From positions 59,197-123,196 of the forward strand of contig VXNM01000014.1 of assembly GCA_009840545.1 (NCBI GenBank): 64,000 bases of DNA. The letters are read 5' to 3'. Below the pieces are notes generated by a model. It did not search any database. It was not told the DNA's origin and was given only the letters and a program-made list of their open reading frames with translations. Shown piece after piece: positions 18,552 to 28,180 of the stretch; the stretch's first letter is position 1, and each line of letters starts with the position of its first letter. The DNA is from Gammaproteobacteria bacterium (GTDB lineage Bacteria; Pseudomonadota; Gammaproteobacteria; Pseudomonadales; Azotimanducaceae). Made by a program: the position numbers and the translations under genes.

Positions 18552-19967
18552 GTGAAGCGCACGAAAGAAGCAATAGACTACTACCGCAATCTATTGCGGC
18601 CCATCTACAAAAATCGCAAGTTGTTGCACGTTGCTGACGTGGATGTAGGTATGGTAGGTGTAGCACGTGTACTGGAATCTCTCGGTGCGGCCCCTCCCCT
18701 TTTGATCGCAGGTAATCAGGGAACTAGCGCAACGGAATTCCCTAGCGACCTGAACCTCATTACCCTAGGTATCGTTGCCAGTAGCAATATGGTCGAAACA
18801 ACTCGTACCTTTGAGCGTTCACTCACTGATTTGCCGATAGGAATCCGCGAACAAATTCAGCAATGGGACCCGCAATGCGAAGCAAATTGGGTTTGCGCTG
18901 CAACTTTAGGAGAAATTTCGTCGATTTCTGGACGAGAAAAGTACGGGAAGCGCTTACCTGAGTGGACTGCGGTTGAAGACAAGACGACCATCGACAGTTT
19001 TTGGGACTCAATCGGAGTTCAGCGTGCACGATCTCGAATCGTAAGCGTGTCGCAACATGACATTCTCGAAATCGCAGCCGATTTGGACGAAGGACGGGGT
19101 ACGGTTTGGGCGGCCGACAATCGAGAAGGCGTCCATGGCGGTGCTATCGGTATCAGGTGGGCAAAGAACAACGGCGAAATAACTGGTGTCGTTGATGAAC
19201 TACGAGAGTTCGCCGATCAAGTCCGGATTGCTCCCTTCTTGGAGGGGGTACCCATGAGTATTCACGGGGTTGTGTTCCCGACTACTACCGCTGTGTTTCG
19301 ACCTGTGGAGCTCATCACGCTCCGCTATCGCGACCAGTCAAGATTCTTGTGGGGCGGCTGTTCCACTTCCTATGACCCTAACGTTCAAGATAGAGTCGAA
19401 ATGAGAGAAGTGGCACGACGGGCTGGAAACGCTCTTCGGGAAAACGTGAATTTCAGAGGACCATTTTCTATAGACGGTGTGATTACTGAGCTAGGCTTTA
19501 TGCCAACGGAACTCAATCCTCGAATGTCCGGTGGATTTGGCCCTCTGACTAAGGGGCTCCCTGACCTGCCGTTCGCTCCCTTGTGTTGGGCCGCGATGGA
19601 AAATGAAGACCTAGACTACAAACCAGATCTGCTGGAACAGATGATCGTCGAACACGCTGATTCTGAACGTCTTCTCAGAGGTCATGTTGTGACCTCGCGT
19701 TCCTTCAAAGAAACTTCCCAGATAAATTTGGCGCGCGATGGACAGGAGTATAAGGAGCTGTGTAACGATGATGTTGTGGACGCAACTCTAACTTGTGGTC
19801 CCAGCCCAACCGGCGGGATCATTTTCTTGGAGCTCAATAAGGAAACGAGTACTTCAGGAGCTCTTGTTGCACCGGAAGTGGTGAGAGCGCTACGCTTTTG
19901 CGATCAGAGACATGGCACCGACTTCGGACCGTTGGATTGTGCCAAAGAAGTGCGCGGCAAGTCTTAA
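18552..19967 (+). CDS. ATP-grasp family carboxylate ligase-like protein
   Basis: A 471-residue protein. The N-terminal part (AYYRNLLRPIYKN-like start, then LLHVADVDVGMVGVARVLESLG) is a pre-ATP-grasp alpha/beta domain. The central and C-terminal parts have ATP-grasp features: a lysine-containing strand region around VEDKTTIDSFWDSIGV, EGVPMSIHGVVF, and the catalytic/Mg-binding segment FRGPFSIDGVITELG followed by PTELNPRMSGGFG, in which E and N are the usual metal ligands. ATP-grasp enzymes join a carboxylate to an amine or thiol through an acyl phosphate; the substrate is unknown. Start is GTG. Monocistronic, 85 bases before a helical-repeat gene on the same strand, so they may be cotranscribed. 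Confidence 0.72.
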   Translation: MKRTKEAIDYYRNLLRPIYKNRKLLHVADVDVGMVGVARVLESLGAAPPLLIAGNQGTSATEFPSDLNLITLGIVASSNMVETTRTFERSLTDLPIGIREQIQQWDPQCEANWVCAATLGEISSISGREKYGKRLPEWTAVEDKTTIDSFWDSIGVQRARSRIVSVSQHDILEIAADLDEGRGTVWAADNREGVHGGAIGIRWAKNNGEITGVVDELREFADQVRIAPFLEGVPMSIHGVVFPTTTAVFRPVELITLRYRDQSRFLWGGCSTSYDPNVQDRVEMREVARRAGNALRENVNFRGPFSIDGVITELGFMPTELNPRMSGGFGPLTKGLPDLPFAPLCWAAMENEDLDYKPDLLEQMIVEHADSERLLRGHVVTSRSFKETSQINLARDGQEYKELCNDDVVDATLTCGPSPTGGIIFLELNKETSTSGALVAPEVVRALRFCDQRHGTDFGPLDCAKEVRGKS

Positions 19968-20051
19968 CGGGACGAAGCTCCGGCAAAAATCCACCTTAGA
20001 CACTTTGCTTTGTCTTGTTGACGGAACACGCAGTAACACATAGCATTTCGA

Positions 20052-21953
20052 ATGGCTCGCCACCCAATCCTACAGCGAATGAAGTCCTCAAGTTCTCGAC
20101 TTGCCTTTACTGCCACAGCTGTTGTTGCATTTCTTTTTGGTATTGGGATTACCTATGCTGTGTTCTTTCTAGTCCTTGATTCCGATAGGAAGCTCCAATC
20201 AGGAGACTCAGTCGGCTCATTGCCCACCATTGAGAATGTCGGTACTACAGATGTCCAAGACGGAACTAGCAATGAATCCAGCCCAATCGGTGCACCCAAT
20301 GAAACTCTAGGGAGCATTCATGACATCGTCGACATTAAAAGCCCATTTGAAAGAGGTTTGGCGCTACGAAATGTACTAGCGCGATCCAATGAGCGTCGTG
20401 TTATTGATCTCTTGGCTGAATCTCTAGAACTTCCGAATCACTCAAATAGCCTCGAACTACAGTCAGACATCATCCATCGACTTGCACAAATCAATCCATC
20501 GAGAGCGCTATCGCAGGCTATTGAAATCGACAAACGCGAACCGCGCTACTCAGGGAAACTGGTCAAAGTTGTCTTTCAAGAATGGGCACGGTCCGATTTA
20601 GAAGAAGCCGTTGCAAATGCACGATTACTCAGTGAGAGTGTCAGAGGTTCGGCTACTGAGGCGATCCTTCTTGAAAGGATGGATCTTTCCGAAGATCAGG
20701 CACTTTCAATAGCCCGCGACCTCGAAAATGAGCGAGTAGCCACTTCGCTATTCACCCAGATGGAGGTTGAAGAAGCGGTCGAGAACCCAGATGAACTGTG
20801 GAGCGATTTAGTCAGTAAACTGCAGGGAGACATTCAGAACTGGACGAGTATTTCACGCGTAGCAAACGCTTGGGTCGAAAAACGGGGTCTGAGTGTATTG
20901 GATCAGATTTTTCAGTCGCTCACAAATTCCCAGATAGAAGTTCACGTAACTCGTGACGTTCTCCGAGCCGCCGTCCAAATAGACCCGAAGGGTGCACTCG
21001 AATATGCACTGAATCTAGAAGAAGACCTTTACAACATAGCCCGATGGGGCGTTATCGAAGCCTGGGCGACCTCAGATCCGAAGGCTGCTCTAGCCGCACT
21101 CTCGGAGATTGAAGAAGAATCGCTTCGGACCGAGTTGGAAGGTACCGCTATCAGAGCGTGGGCTTCATATTCCGATCCATACGAACTGTTGGATAGCGTT
21201 TCAACACTACCCTCCCATCTGCAAGGAAGTGCTACAACGAACGCACTGTATTCCATATCCTGGAGATCCCCCAGAGAAGCTGCTCAGTTGATAGAAAAGC
21301 TCGAATCTGGACCAACTAAAACCAAAGCTGCAAGTGACCTTGTTGACAATTGGTCGAGAGGAGACTCCAAGGCAGCATTGGATTGGATTCTGAATGAACC
21401 CTCCAACAAGGACATGCAGTCTCTACTTCTGGTCAGAGTCATAGGCAGGCTTGCAGCAGTTGATCCGGAACGTGCGTGGACAGTCGCTATCGGACAGCCG
21501 ATTCCTGATGGCGAGGTGGGAATGGAGTTGAGAGTCATTACATCGCTTGTGCAAGAAAACATCGATAGGGCGTTGGAGTTTCTCCCGCAGGTACGGGAAG
21601 GTCAAACCCGCTTAGGGGCATACCGGAATGTTGCAAGAGCATTGGTACAAGACAAGGACGTAGATCGAGCACTCAACTTGCTTCCAAGCGTCTCTGTAAA
21701 GGAGAAGAGTGCAGTTTTTGAAACAATAGCTGCGACTTGGGCAAGATCCAATGCCGAAGAATTGCTCAATTCCATGGACCGTTTTGATACCCGGGAGCTC
21801 AAGTCGAAAGCGGCAATGGCACTTGTTCTGTCCAATCGCTATTGGAATCCAGCTTTGTCCGATAAACAGATCGAGGAGGCGAAAAGCTTCCTTACAGACG
21901 AGGACAAGCTTCAACTTGAGGTAGACAACGCATCTTCGTTTAGCCGTTGGTGA
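20052..21953 (+). CDS. Membrane-anchored helical-repeat protein, third paralogue
   Basis: A 633-residue protein of the same architecture as the tandem pair: basic N-terminus, one signal-anchor (about residues 18-42, LAFTATAVVAFLFGIGITYAV), a polar linker (45-95), and a long helical solenoid with repeated units such as INPSRALSQAIEIDKREPRY, SDLEEAVANARLLSE, SDPKAALAALSEIEEE, GDSKAALDWILNEPSN, VDPERAWTVAIGQ. The anchoring and unit order match but sequence is more diverged than between the tandem copies, so it is an older paralogue. Function unknown; likely a periplasmic protein-binding scaffold. An intrinsic terminator follows 130 bases after the stop. Confidence 0.72.
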   Translation: MARHPILQRMKSSSSRLAFTATAVVAFLFGIGITYAVFFLVLDSDRKLQSGDSVGSLPTIENVGTTDVQDGTSNESSPIGAPNETLGSIHDIVDIKSPFERGLALRNVLARSNERRVIDLLAESLELPNHSNSLELQSDIIHRLAQINPSRALSQAIEIDKREPRYSGKLVKVVFQEWARSDLEEAVANARLLSESVRGSATEAILLERMDLSEDQALSIARDLENERVATSLFTQMEVEEAVENPDELWSDLVSKLQGDIQNWTSISRVANAWVEKRGLSVLDQIFQSLTNSQIEVHVTRDVLRAAVQIDPKGALEYALNLEEDLYNIARWGVIEAWATSDPKAALAALSEIEEESLRTELEGTAIRAWASYSDPYELLDSVSTLPSHLQGSATTNALYSISWRSPREAAQLIEKLESGPTKTKAASDLVDNWSRGDSKAALDWILNEPSNKDMQSLLLVRVIGRLAAVDPERAWTVAIGQPIPDGEVGMELRVITSLVQENIDRALEFLPQVREGQTRLGAYRNVARALVQDKDVDRALNLLPSVSVKEKSAVFETIAATWARSNAEELLNSMDRFDTRELKSKAAMALVLSNRYWNPALSDKQIEEAKSFLTDEDKLQLEVDNASSFSRW

Positions 21954-22081
21954 TTCGGCTGATTGGGTCGACTAATCTCGGTACAAGACATTGCTGACAA
22001 CCTGCCGGACCTCAATCTGTTAAAGCAAGAAATTCAGTAGAGTTTAGATCGGTCATCAATTACACCTGACGTCGATTTAAC

Positions 22082-22125
22082 ATGCGGCGGTAACGAGCGT
22101 GAATCGTGCCGCCGCACGTTTTCTT
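22082..22125 (+). terminator. Intrinsic terminator after third helical-repeat gene
   Basis: TGCGGCGG pairs with CCGCCGCA, with inner ACGA/TCGT pairing, followed by CGTTTTCTT. Strong GC stem plus T-rich tail on the plus strand. The rest of the gap from 21954 to 22331 shows no gene. Confidence 0.75.
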
Positions 22126-22331
22126 CCAGTAGCGTAACCACACTTGCACTAAATCTCTAATTAGGTGCTACTATCCTCAGTGCAAACGACTTTACATGTG
22201 GGTCGCCTGGTCGGGTTTCCCACTGAATAGAACAGCTTTCAGCGAATAGGTGGGGACTACCATTACTCACATGTGTCGTTTGCAAGGCCCGGCACCTTTT
22301 GTCGGATCTTGCAGACACAGAGACACAATTT

Positions 22332-23087
22332 ATGAAGAAAGCAGTCCTGACTGTGCTTGCGCTTGCGTGTGCCAGTCTGCTAGCAGAACACTCCGAAGAG
22401 CCTGTATTCGACTACTACCGAGCCGAAGGGGGTGGCATCCTAAAATTCTATAGTGGCAACCATGTGCTTGGATACTTGTCCCCGTTGGCCACGTCCACTT
22501 TCAAGTTGCCCGAGGTCAATGATCAGGACAACATGGATCTGAGAGTCATCATCAGTTGCTTCGTTTGGCCCGAATCTAATGAAGTGCTGCAGACCAACAT
22601 CTCATTCCTCATTGACCCGTACCGCTACGAAAGAAGATCTCTTGACGATCGTGTTACATTTCGATTTCGCAATCGAGTTGCCCGAAGAACTCTTAGAGAC
22701 TACGAAGACGACTATAACTTCTTCACTCTCACGAACTACGATGACTATTCAGGCATCAACTATGTCCGAGACAGTTCTCTCATGGAGGATGTACTTCAAG
22801 AGCTGTTGGAAGAAGGTCGAATCACCGTGGAAGTCGAGGATGATGGCGACGATGTTGACATCATTGTCGTCTCCCGCCCTGCGGGACACGAGACGCAAAA
22901 CATCTTCGATACTGTATCTCGTTGCTATCATGGCTCCAAGCACACAGGTGTAGAGATAGAGGCAAGCTCCAACGCTCTCCCAACGCCAACTGAATCTTCC
23001 GCACAACCGTTGGCTGTCACAAGACTGCTTAGGGAATATTCGCTATCCCACCAAAGCAGAGCAGGACTCTCAGCCAGTGAGCATTGA
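22332..23087 (+). CDS. Exported protein of unknown function
   Basis: About 251 residues from the ATG at 22332, chosen because it gives a clean signal peptide (KKAVLTVLALACASLLA); the frame extends 11 codons further upstream but those do not look like an export signal. The mature part has FDYYRAEGGGILKFYSG, a strand-rich centre with many acidic and aromatic residues (RDYEDDYNFFTLTNYDDYSG) and a run of Asp/Glu around VEVEDDGDDVDIIV. No family is recognised. The last 25 residues have a different character and lie right before the IS1-type remnant, so the C-terminus may have been altered by the insertion. Confidence 0.6.
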   Translation: MKKAVLTVLALACASLLAEHSEEPVFDYYRAEGGGILKFYSGNHVLGYLSPLATSTFKLPEVNDQDNMDLRVIISCFVWPESNEVLQTNISFLIDPYRYERRSLDDRVTFRFRNRVARRTLRDYEDDYNFFTLTNYDDYSGINYVRDSSLMEDVLQELLEEGRITVEVEDDGDDVDIIVVSRPAGHETQNIFDTVSRCYHGSKHTGVEIEASSNALPTPTESSAQPLAVTRLLREYSLSHQSRAGLSASEH

Positions 23088-23088
23088 G

Positions 23089-23923
23089 TTGTAGTGCTTG
23101 GTGAAGTCTTCGATGAGATCCATCAGCAAGATTTCAGATGTGTCCATCAACACAATTACGAAGCTCCTAGTTGATGCCGGCTCGGTGTGTGCCGAGTTCC
23201 ATGACCGCATGACCTGAAATATGGAATGCAAGAAGGTGCAGTGCGATGAGATTTGGTCGTTCTGCTATGCGAAGCAGAAGAATGTTGCGAAGGCCAGCAG
23301 AGTTCCAGAAGGTGCGGGAGACGTTCGGACATGGACGGCATTGGATTCGGATTCAGAGCTCATAGTCTCGTACGTGATCGGTGGAAGGGACAGCGAGTAT
23401 GCCATTGAGTTTCTAACGGATGCCCCCAGTCACATAGCCAACAGAGTCAAGGTGACCACTGATGGTCATGGAGCTTGTTGGAGAGACGAATGAATGGAAT
23501 GTTGACTATGTACAGCCAATCAAGCTGTACGGTCCGGCTCCCGAGAATGCGCCCACCAGATACAGTCCTAGTGTGTGCATCGGCATTAAGACGCGAAAAA
23601 TCTTCGGCATGCGCGATCCCGATCACATATCGACAAGCCATGTGTAAAGACAGAATCTAACAGTGCGAGAATAGATGCGTAGATTCACCCGATTGACCAA
23701 TGCGTTGAGCAAGAAAATCGAGAATCACATCCATATGCTCTCCATATATTTCGTTCTCTACAATTTCTGTCGGATTCACAGCAGCCTGAGGATGCCACCG
23801 GCAATGTATGCGGGGCTCACCGATACGTTGCACGATGTGGATTTGATTGTGGACTTGCTTGAGAAAAGTGAGAATGCGAAGCCTAGAAAACGTGGTCCCC
23901 ACAAGAAACGCATTTCAAACTGA
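23089..23923 (+). mobile_element. Decayed IS1-family transposase gene
   Basis: Three stretches of one transposase are readable. 23113-23212 gives MRSISKISDVSINTITKLLVDAG, the helix-turn-helix of the IS1 group (shown here in part). After an in-frame TGA at 23213, 23221-23490 gives CDEIWSFCYAKQKNV, WTWTALDSDSELIVSYVIGGRDSEYA and VKVTTDGHG, covering the first two acidic residues of the DDE site. A frameshift near 23480-23490 leads to 23462-23923 with QPIKLYGPAPENAP, DPDHISTSHV, two further stop codons (about 23644 and 23671) and RRFTRLTNALSKKIENH. At least one frameshift and three stops make it inactive. Terminal inverted repeats are not evident. Confidence 0.85.
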
Positions 23924-23925
23924 GA

Positions 23926-24225
23926 CACTTCCTGATATTTGGTGAAATTTTCTCCGCCTACTTTGTTGAGGGAATCGGGCTGATTCTCGTGGGATCAGCC
24001 GCAATGGCGATCGTGGGGGCATTCAGGAGCGAAATCCCTGGAGCATTGGTAGGAACACCGATGGCAGTGTGGACTGTACTTGTGGCTACTAGCCAGACAC
24101 TTTCTCTTGATGGTCGATCCCTCGTTGTGACGTTCGTGGTCTTCGTGCTTTGCTCTGCCCTACTCGGTGGCGTTCTCCATTCCGCGTTAGGACGTTTCAA
24201 AGTCGCTGGACTCTCAGGTTTGTGA
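23926..24225 (+). pseudogene. C-terminal fragment of a membrane protein, truncated next to IS1 remnant
   Basis: The frame is open leftwards into the IS remnant and encodes two or three hydrophobic spans (AYFVEGIGLILVGSAAMAIVGAF; VTFVVFVLCSALLGGVLH) with a polar loop (GRSL). The first in-frame ATG is at 23989, inside the first span. This suggests a membrane gene whose 5' end was removed or replaced when the IS element entered. Family not recognised; overlap with the converging AmpG-like gene is avoided. Confidence 0.4.
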
Positions 24226-24328
24226 CCTATGAAGTAGCAGCAGGATCTCTTTGGAATCGGCATTCTAGTCGTGCTGTTGGGGTTGCGCATGTGCGGACTG
24301 GATCTAAGAAGCCCCAAATTCACCCGCT

Positions 24329-25738
24329 TCACGGCTTTCGAGATCTACCTGAATTGGTGATCGGCCCTGCTTTACGGATTTCTGTTGGTGTGGGTGACGA
24401 AGGTGTGCCGGACCCAACCTTGCTTCCCAACAAACCTCCTCTTGACTTGAACCTGATTGCCATGAGAGCAAGTACGAATAGGGATGGAACAACCGCTACG
24501 GAAGTGAGTACGAAGAAAAGCGACCAATTCCCGCCCAGACCATCAATCAAGAGTCCACTGAAACCTCCCAAAAAAGTTCTGCTTGCGGTACCTAGAGAGG
24601 CTAGCGCACCGTATTGCCCTGCAGCATGAAGGTGACTCACGTAGAACGTAAGGAATGCCACAAACGCCACCGATGAAACGGAGGTTGTAATCCCGTCGAC
24701 GATGATGGTCCAGTAGAAAAGACTCACCGACGGACCGGTCGCGGCAATCCACGCAAACATGAGATTGGTGGCAGCCATGGCGATTCCAGCTATGAGCAAC
24801 ATCTTAAAGATGCCTAAACGAGGAACAACGATACCAGCCAGAATGGAGAAAACTATGACAATTGCAGTGTCGATCAGATCTGCCGTCCCCATATGAGTAT
24901 TCGTAAACCCCATATCTGTATAGAACGTTTTCGCCATTCTTCCTAGAAACGCCTCTCCAATCTTGAACAAGACTATGAACAGCAGTAGGCTTAGTGCTAT
25001 CTCAACACCATGACGACGAAAGAAGTCTTTAATAGTGTCGACATAGGCGAGGAGAACCTTCAAGAACCAGTTCCGTCCCACATGAACCTGCTCCAATTTG
25101 GGTTCTTCAAAGAACCAGGCGACTACAACGGTAATGGGGACAATAGCCACTGCAGCCACAAGATAGACACTATTCCATGTAAACGCGTCCAAATCGGTTA
25201 GGTACAAGAGAATGCCACTAGGTAATCCGGAACCCACCCACCAGCCGCCGGTTGCCATTGCCGCACCCAGACCCACCATTTCTTTCTCCTCTTCACGAAT
25301 TACAGTAATGCGATACGCATCTATGGCAAGGTCTTGAGTTGCAGAAGCAGCACCGACGCCTACCACGGCGACAACGAACAAAGCTAGATTCCAATTTGGC
25401 CCCATCAAGGCCAAGAGAACCGTGAACGCAACAATTGCGCACTGGCAGAGTAGGATCCATGACTTACGTTGTCCGATTCCGAAGAAATTTAGCTTGACGG
25501 AATCAAGGATTGGAGCCCAGAGAAAGTTGATCGTGTACACGGTAAACACGAAGCCCATAAAGCCAATGGACTTTCTCTCAAATCCCTCTTGTCTCAACCA
25601 GAGAGTTAGGTTTCCACCAATAAGTACCCATGGATAGCCACTTGCGCAACCGATGAGGAAGATACGCCAAAGTCTCTTGTCCTTGAGATTGCGGACAATC
25701 TGACCAAAGGACGCGGATTGGGTGGTTGAAGGTTCCAT
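24329..25738 (-). CDS. AmpG-like MFS permease, copy 2
   Basis: A 469-residue twelve-span permease closely parallel to the gene at 6740-8050: FLIGCASGYPWVLIGGNLTL near residue 31, WLRQEGFERKSIGFMG, FLWAPILDSVKL, SATQDLAIDAYRITVI near 148, a loop WFFEEPKLEQV, then FFRRHGVEIALSLLLFI and the late motif YVSHLHAAGQYGALASLG. Predicted to import muropeptides or related glycans, as AmpG does. The C-terminal tail after the last span is longer than in copy 1 (KSRGGLLGSKVGSGTPSSP) and cytoplasmic. Start ATG; own upstream region of 249 bases. Keeping two such permeases about 17 kb apart is unusual. Confidence 0.82.
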   Translation of the reverse strand: MEPSTTQSASFGQIVRNLKDKRLWRIFLIGCASGYPWVLIGGNLTLWLRQEGFERKSIGFMGFVFTVYTINFLWAPILDSVKLNFFGIGQRKSWILLCQCAIVAFTVLLALMGPNWNLALFVVAVVGVGAASATQDLAIDAYRITVIREEEKEMVGLGAAMATGGWWVGSGLPSGILLYLTDLDAFTWNSVYLVAAVAIVPITVVVAWFFEEPKLEQVHVGRNWFLKVLLAYVDTIKDFFRRHGVEIALSLLLFIVLFKIGEAFLGRMAKTFYTDMGFTNTHMGTADLIDTAIVIVFSILAGIVVPRLGIFKMLLIAGIAMAATNLMFAWIAATGPSVSLFYWTIIVDGITTSVSSVAFVAFLTFYVSHLHAAGQYGALASLGTASRTFLGGFSGLLIDGLGGNWSLFFVLTSVAVVPSLFVLALMAIRFKSRGGLLGSKVGSGTPSSPTPTEIRKAGPITNSGRSRKP

Positions 25739-25987
25739 CTTCGATCTACCTAGGAGGTTCCAGGAAATCTACCCCCGATCGAGAGTGAAGCTGTTTGCGC
25801 ACATTGCTACTTGAGCGGAGGATTGGGTTTAAGATTATTATATCAGTATTGAGCTAGGTTGAGTTCAGCGAACCGAATCATCCCAAAAATCGCGAATTCT
25901 CTTGTGAGCCCATCGGCAATCTAACGTCCTTTGCGTAACACAAGCCCTGATTCGTACGAACAACGGGGTTAGCTTGGCCGTTGTGGA

Positions 25988-27532
25988 CTAGTTACTGGAG
26001 TCCTGCTGTGGTCTGAACGCTAATTGACCATCAAGGTCTACGAGTCCCCTTCTAGGAGAATTCGCAGGCATGCAATTCGACTCTTCAAAAACTTCTGTGA
26101 TGTAGGCAGGAGGACCATCAATCTGTGTATTACTCATGTCAAAGACATCATAGTAAGTCCTGTACCTGTCCTGCAATCGAAGTTCTCGAATACACTCTCT
26201 CCATTTCCTGTTATCGTATTTTTCGCCTTTCTTGGTGCTACATGGTGAGGCATCTCCAACCATACGATACGACACAAGAGAGTTTCCTTTGAACCGAATA
26301 TTTCCTATCCTACCTACGTCTGCCAGCGTCGCTCCCTCCGGTAGAACTGGAGCTAACCGAGCAAAGACAGCTTTTCGATCCGGTGCCCGTGGGAAGTCGA
26401 ATACAGTCTCCCCGGTGTTTGTATCCAAAACCTTGTAGTTCCATCCCGATAATCCCAACCATCTGCCATTTTGCGAAAGGGAAAGCATCCCATAATGGTT
26501 CTTGACATACACCCTGCTGCTCCAAAGCACTTCTGTTCCACCTATTGAAAGGTCGAATCGCTTGCGAGTTACTTGCCAAACGTCACCTCGCTCTTCCAGT
26601 GCTAGCCCATCAGGCCGGTCAACAACATAGCCGTTCTCGCTTGAAGTCAGCCAAGCTCCCTGACTGTCCTGGACGGTTATTCTTCGTGCACGACCTTCTC
26701 CGACGGGATAGATCCAATAGGTGCCTATTCCCATAGCGTCTGCGTGGGCTGGTGTGAACATGATCTCCGAGGAGTCCGCTGAATAAACCGGCACATGTTC
26801 GCCAGGCGAAAAGGCGTTGGAAGAAGAGAATCTGGTTCCCAGTTCAATCTCTTTCTGAGTGCCGTCGCCCATGTTTCTAATCACCAAACGAGACTCGCCT
26901 CCCGGCGAAGGTTCAAGCACGAAGAACGATGAGCCGTCCACTGCGATATCGAAGTCGGACGCCTTGTTAGTCTCGTAGACTACGTGATCACCATGGTAAA
27001 TTCGAAGCGGTTCGTCAGAGTCCGGAGGTCGAAATACTCCGGAGTTCAACCGAAGATTTGCAAACCCCACCAGCACCGATCCATCTGGCCGACGACCAAT
27101 GCGGAAGTGGTGAGGTCTAAAATCCAGTCTGTCACTGGTTAGAGTTCCATTTTTGTCCAGGACTGCAAATTCGGCACCCTCCTCGGAAAGTATTGTGACA
27201 ACAGCCACATCTTCGGCGGCTCCCTTTCCAGACAGCATTCTGCAGTCAACATTGAGGATTGTCCGTTCTGGCGTTAGAACTACAGCAACGTCTTCCATCT
27301 CCAACTCTGGACCTTGGTCTGACAAGGGTTCGAGAGGATTCTTAGTTAAGTCCTCGGTGCTTGTCGCCACCATTAGTTCTTCATCGATTTTCGCGTCGGA
27401 TTGACTTGCACCAAGTTGTTGTACAAACAACCAAACTACGCAAATAGTGACTACGACTAGAGCTACTCTTGCCAGTGTAAGCTTGCCGGTAGTAGACCAT
27501 CGGGTTTGGCTATTGTTAGACGATGAAGTCAT
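25988..27532 (-). CDS. Membrane-anchored beta-propeller-like (WD40-type) protein
   Basis: A 514-residue protein with one signal-anchor (about 18-40, LTLARVALVVVTICVVWLFV) and an acidic linker. From about 80 to 460 it shows repeated four-strand patterns typical of propellers: SFFVLEPSPGGESRLVIRN, HVPVYSADSSEIMFTPAHA, YGMLSLSQNGRWLGLSGWNYKVLDTNTGETVFDFP, in which the last is a WD40-like blade. Several cysteines lie near the C-terminus (SPCSTKKGE, WRECIREL, SNCMPAN). I recognise no specific family. Likely a periplasmic scaffold or sensor. It is bordered upstream by the IS3-type remnant, which begins only about 10 bases from its start codon, so its native promoter may have been displaced. Confidence 0.62.
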   Translation of the reverse strand: MTSSSNNSQTRWSTTGKLTLARVALVVVTICVVWLFVQQLGASQSDAKIDEELMVATSTEDLTKNPLEPLSDQGPELEMEDVAVVLTPERTILNVDCRMLSGKGAAEDVAVVTILSEEGAEFAVLDKNGTLTSDRLDFRPHHFRIGRRPDGSVLVGFANLRLNSGVFRPPDSDEPLRIYHGDHVVYETNKASDFDIAVDGSSFFVLEPSPGGESRLVIRNMGDGTQKEIELGTRFSSSNAFSPGEHVPVYSADSSEIMFTPAHADAMGIGTYWIYPVGEGRARRITVQDSQGAWLTSSENGYVVDRPDGLALEERGDVWQVTRKRFDLSIGGTEVLWSSRVYVKNHYGMLSLSQNGRWLGLSGWNYKVLDTNTGETVFDFPRAPDRKAVFARLAPVLPEGATLADVGRIGNIRFKGNSLVSYRMVGDASPCSTKKGEKYDNRKWRECIRELRLQDRYRTYYDVFDMSNTQIDGPPAYITEVFEESNCMPANSPRRGLVDLDGQLAFRPQQDSSN

Positions 27533-27542
27533 GGTCGGGTTT

Positions 27543-28059
27543 GTGGCACTTTTTTGTGGACGCCAGTATGTTAACGGTCTTCCTGAAGTAATACATTGGT
27601 TGTTCGACCCTCGGTATCCAAGACGACTTCTCGGACAGCGGCTTCGGCGTTGGCCCGGCGTCGTATCACGTTGTAGAGCCCGACGTTGTGGTCGTTGATG
27701 CGGACGGCGCTTCCGAGATCACTTGATCCTTGGGTTGGACGCGTGTGCAAAGTAGTCCGCAGCCTTTCTCAAAAACGCGCACTCCCGCTTCAAACGGGCG
27801 TTCTCACGCCACAACCGGACCAACTCCTCCGAGTCGCTTCCCCGCTCGTAACGCGCACGGTGCTCTCTCACCCAACGCGACAGCAGGCTCTGGGAAATCC
27901 CAAGCTCCTCGCTGATCTGCGTCTGCGACAACTGCGAATTCAACGCAAGCGAAACGGCCTGCTCCTTGAACTCGGGTTCGCACTTGCTACGCTTGTACAT
28001 GACCGTAGATTCCTCCTCCACAGCAGGTTATGCTAACGAACTGTCTCAGAAAGTGCCAC
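27543..28059 (-). mobile_element. Truncated IS3-family element
   Basis: Matching ends GTGGCACTTT (27543-27552) and AAAGTGCCAC-type (28050-28059, inverted) enclose about 517 bases. Inside is an intact orfA but no orfB; an IS3-group element should be about 1.2-1.5 kb. The space between orfA and the left end (27553-27718) is GC-rich and on the minus strand encodes RINDHNVGLYNVIRRRANAE and a short C-terminal tail ending LLQEDR, which does not look like transposase. Internal deletion or capture of foreign DNA is likely. Target-site duplication not evident. Confidence 0.6.
27719..28021 (-). CDS. IS3-family transposase OrfA
   Basis: A 100-residue protein of the OrfA type: MYKRSKCEPEFKEQAVSLAL at the start of the helix-turn-helix, SQTQISEELGISQSLLSRWVREH as the recognition region (about 33-55), and a leucine-zipper-like C-terminus ENARLKRECAFLRKAADYF (about 73-91). 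OrfA normally fuses with OrfB by a -1 frameshift to give the active transposase; here OrfB is absent, so it can at most act as a repressor. The better start may be ATG at residue 8 (MYKRSK), as in relatives. Its base composition is richer in G and C than flanking genes. Confidence 0.85.
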   Translation of the reverse strand: MEEESTVMYKRSKCEPEFKEQAVSLALNSQLSQTQISEELGISQSLLSRWVREHRARYERGSDSEELVRLWRENARLKRECAFLRKAADYFAHASNPRIK

Positions 28060-28180
28060 GAATTCCGGGACTAAGTCTAGCGATTTAAGCCGACGTAAAG
28101 ATTAAGGTTAGATGTATTGACTCTCGGTCGGCTAGATAACGACCAGATGCATACTGACGCAAACAGTCAAAATGCAATGG

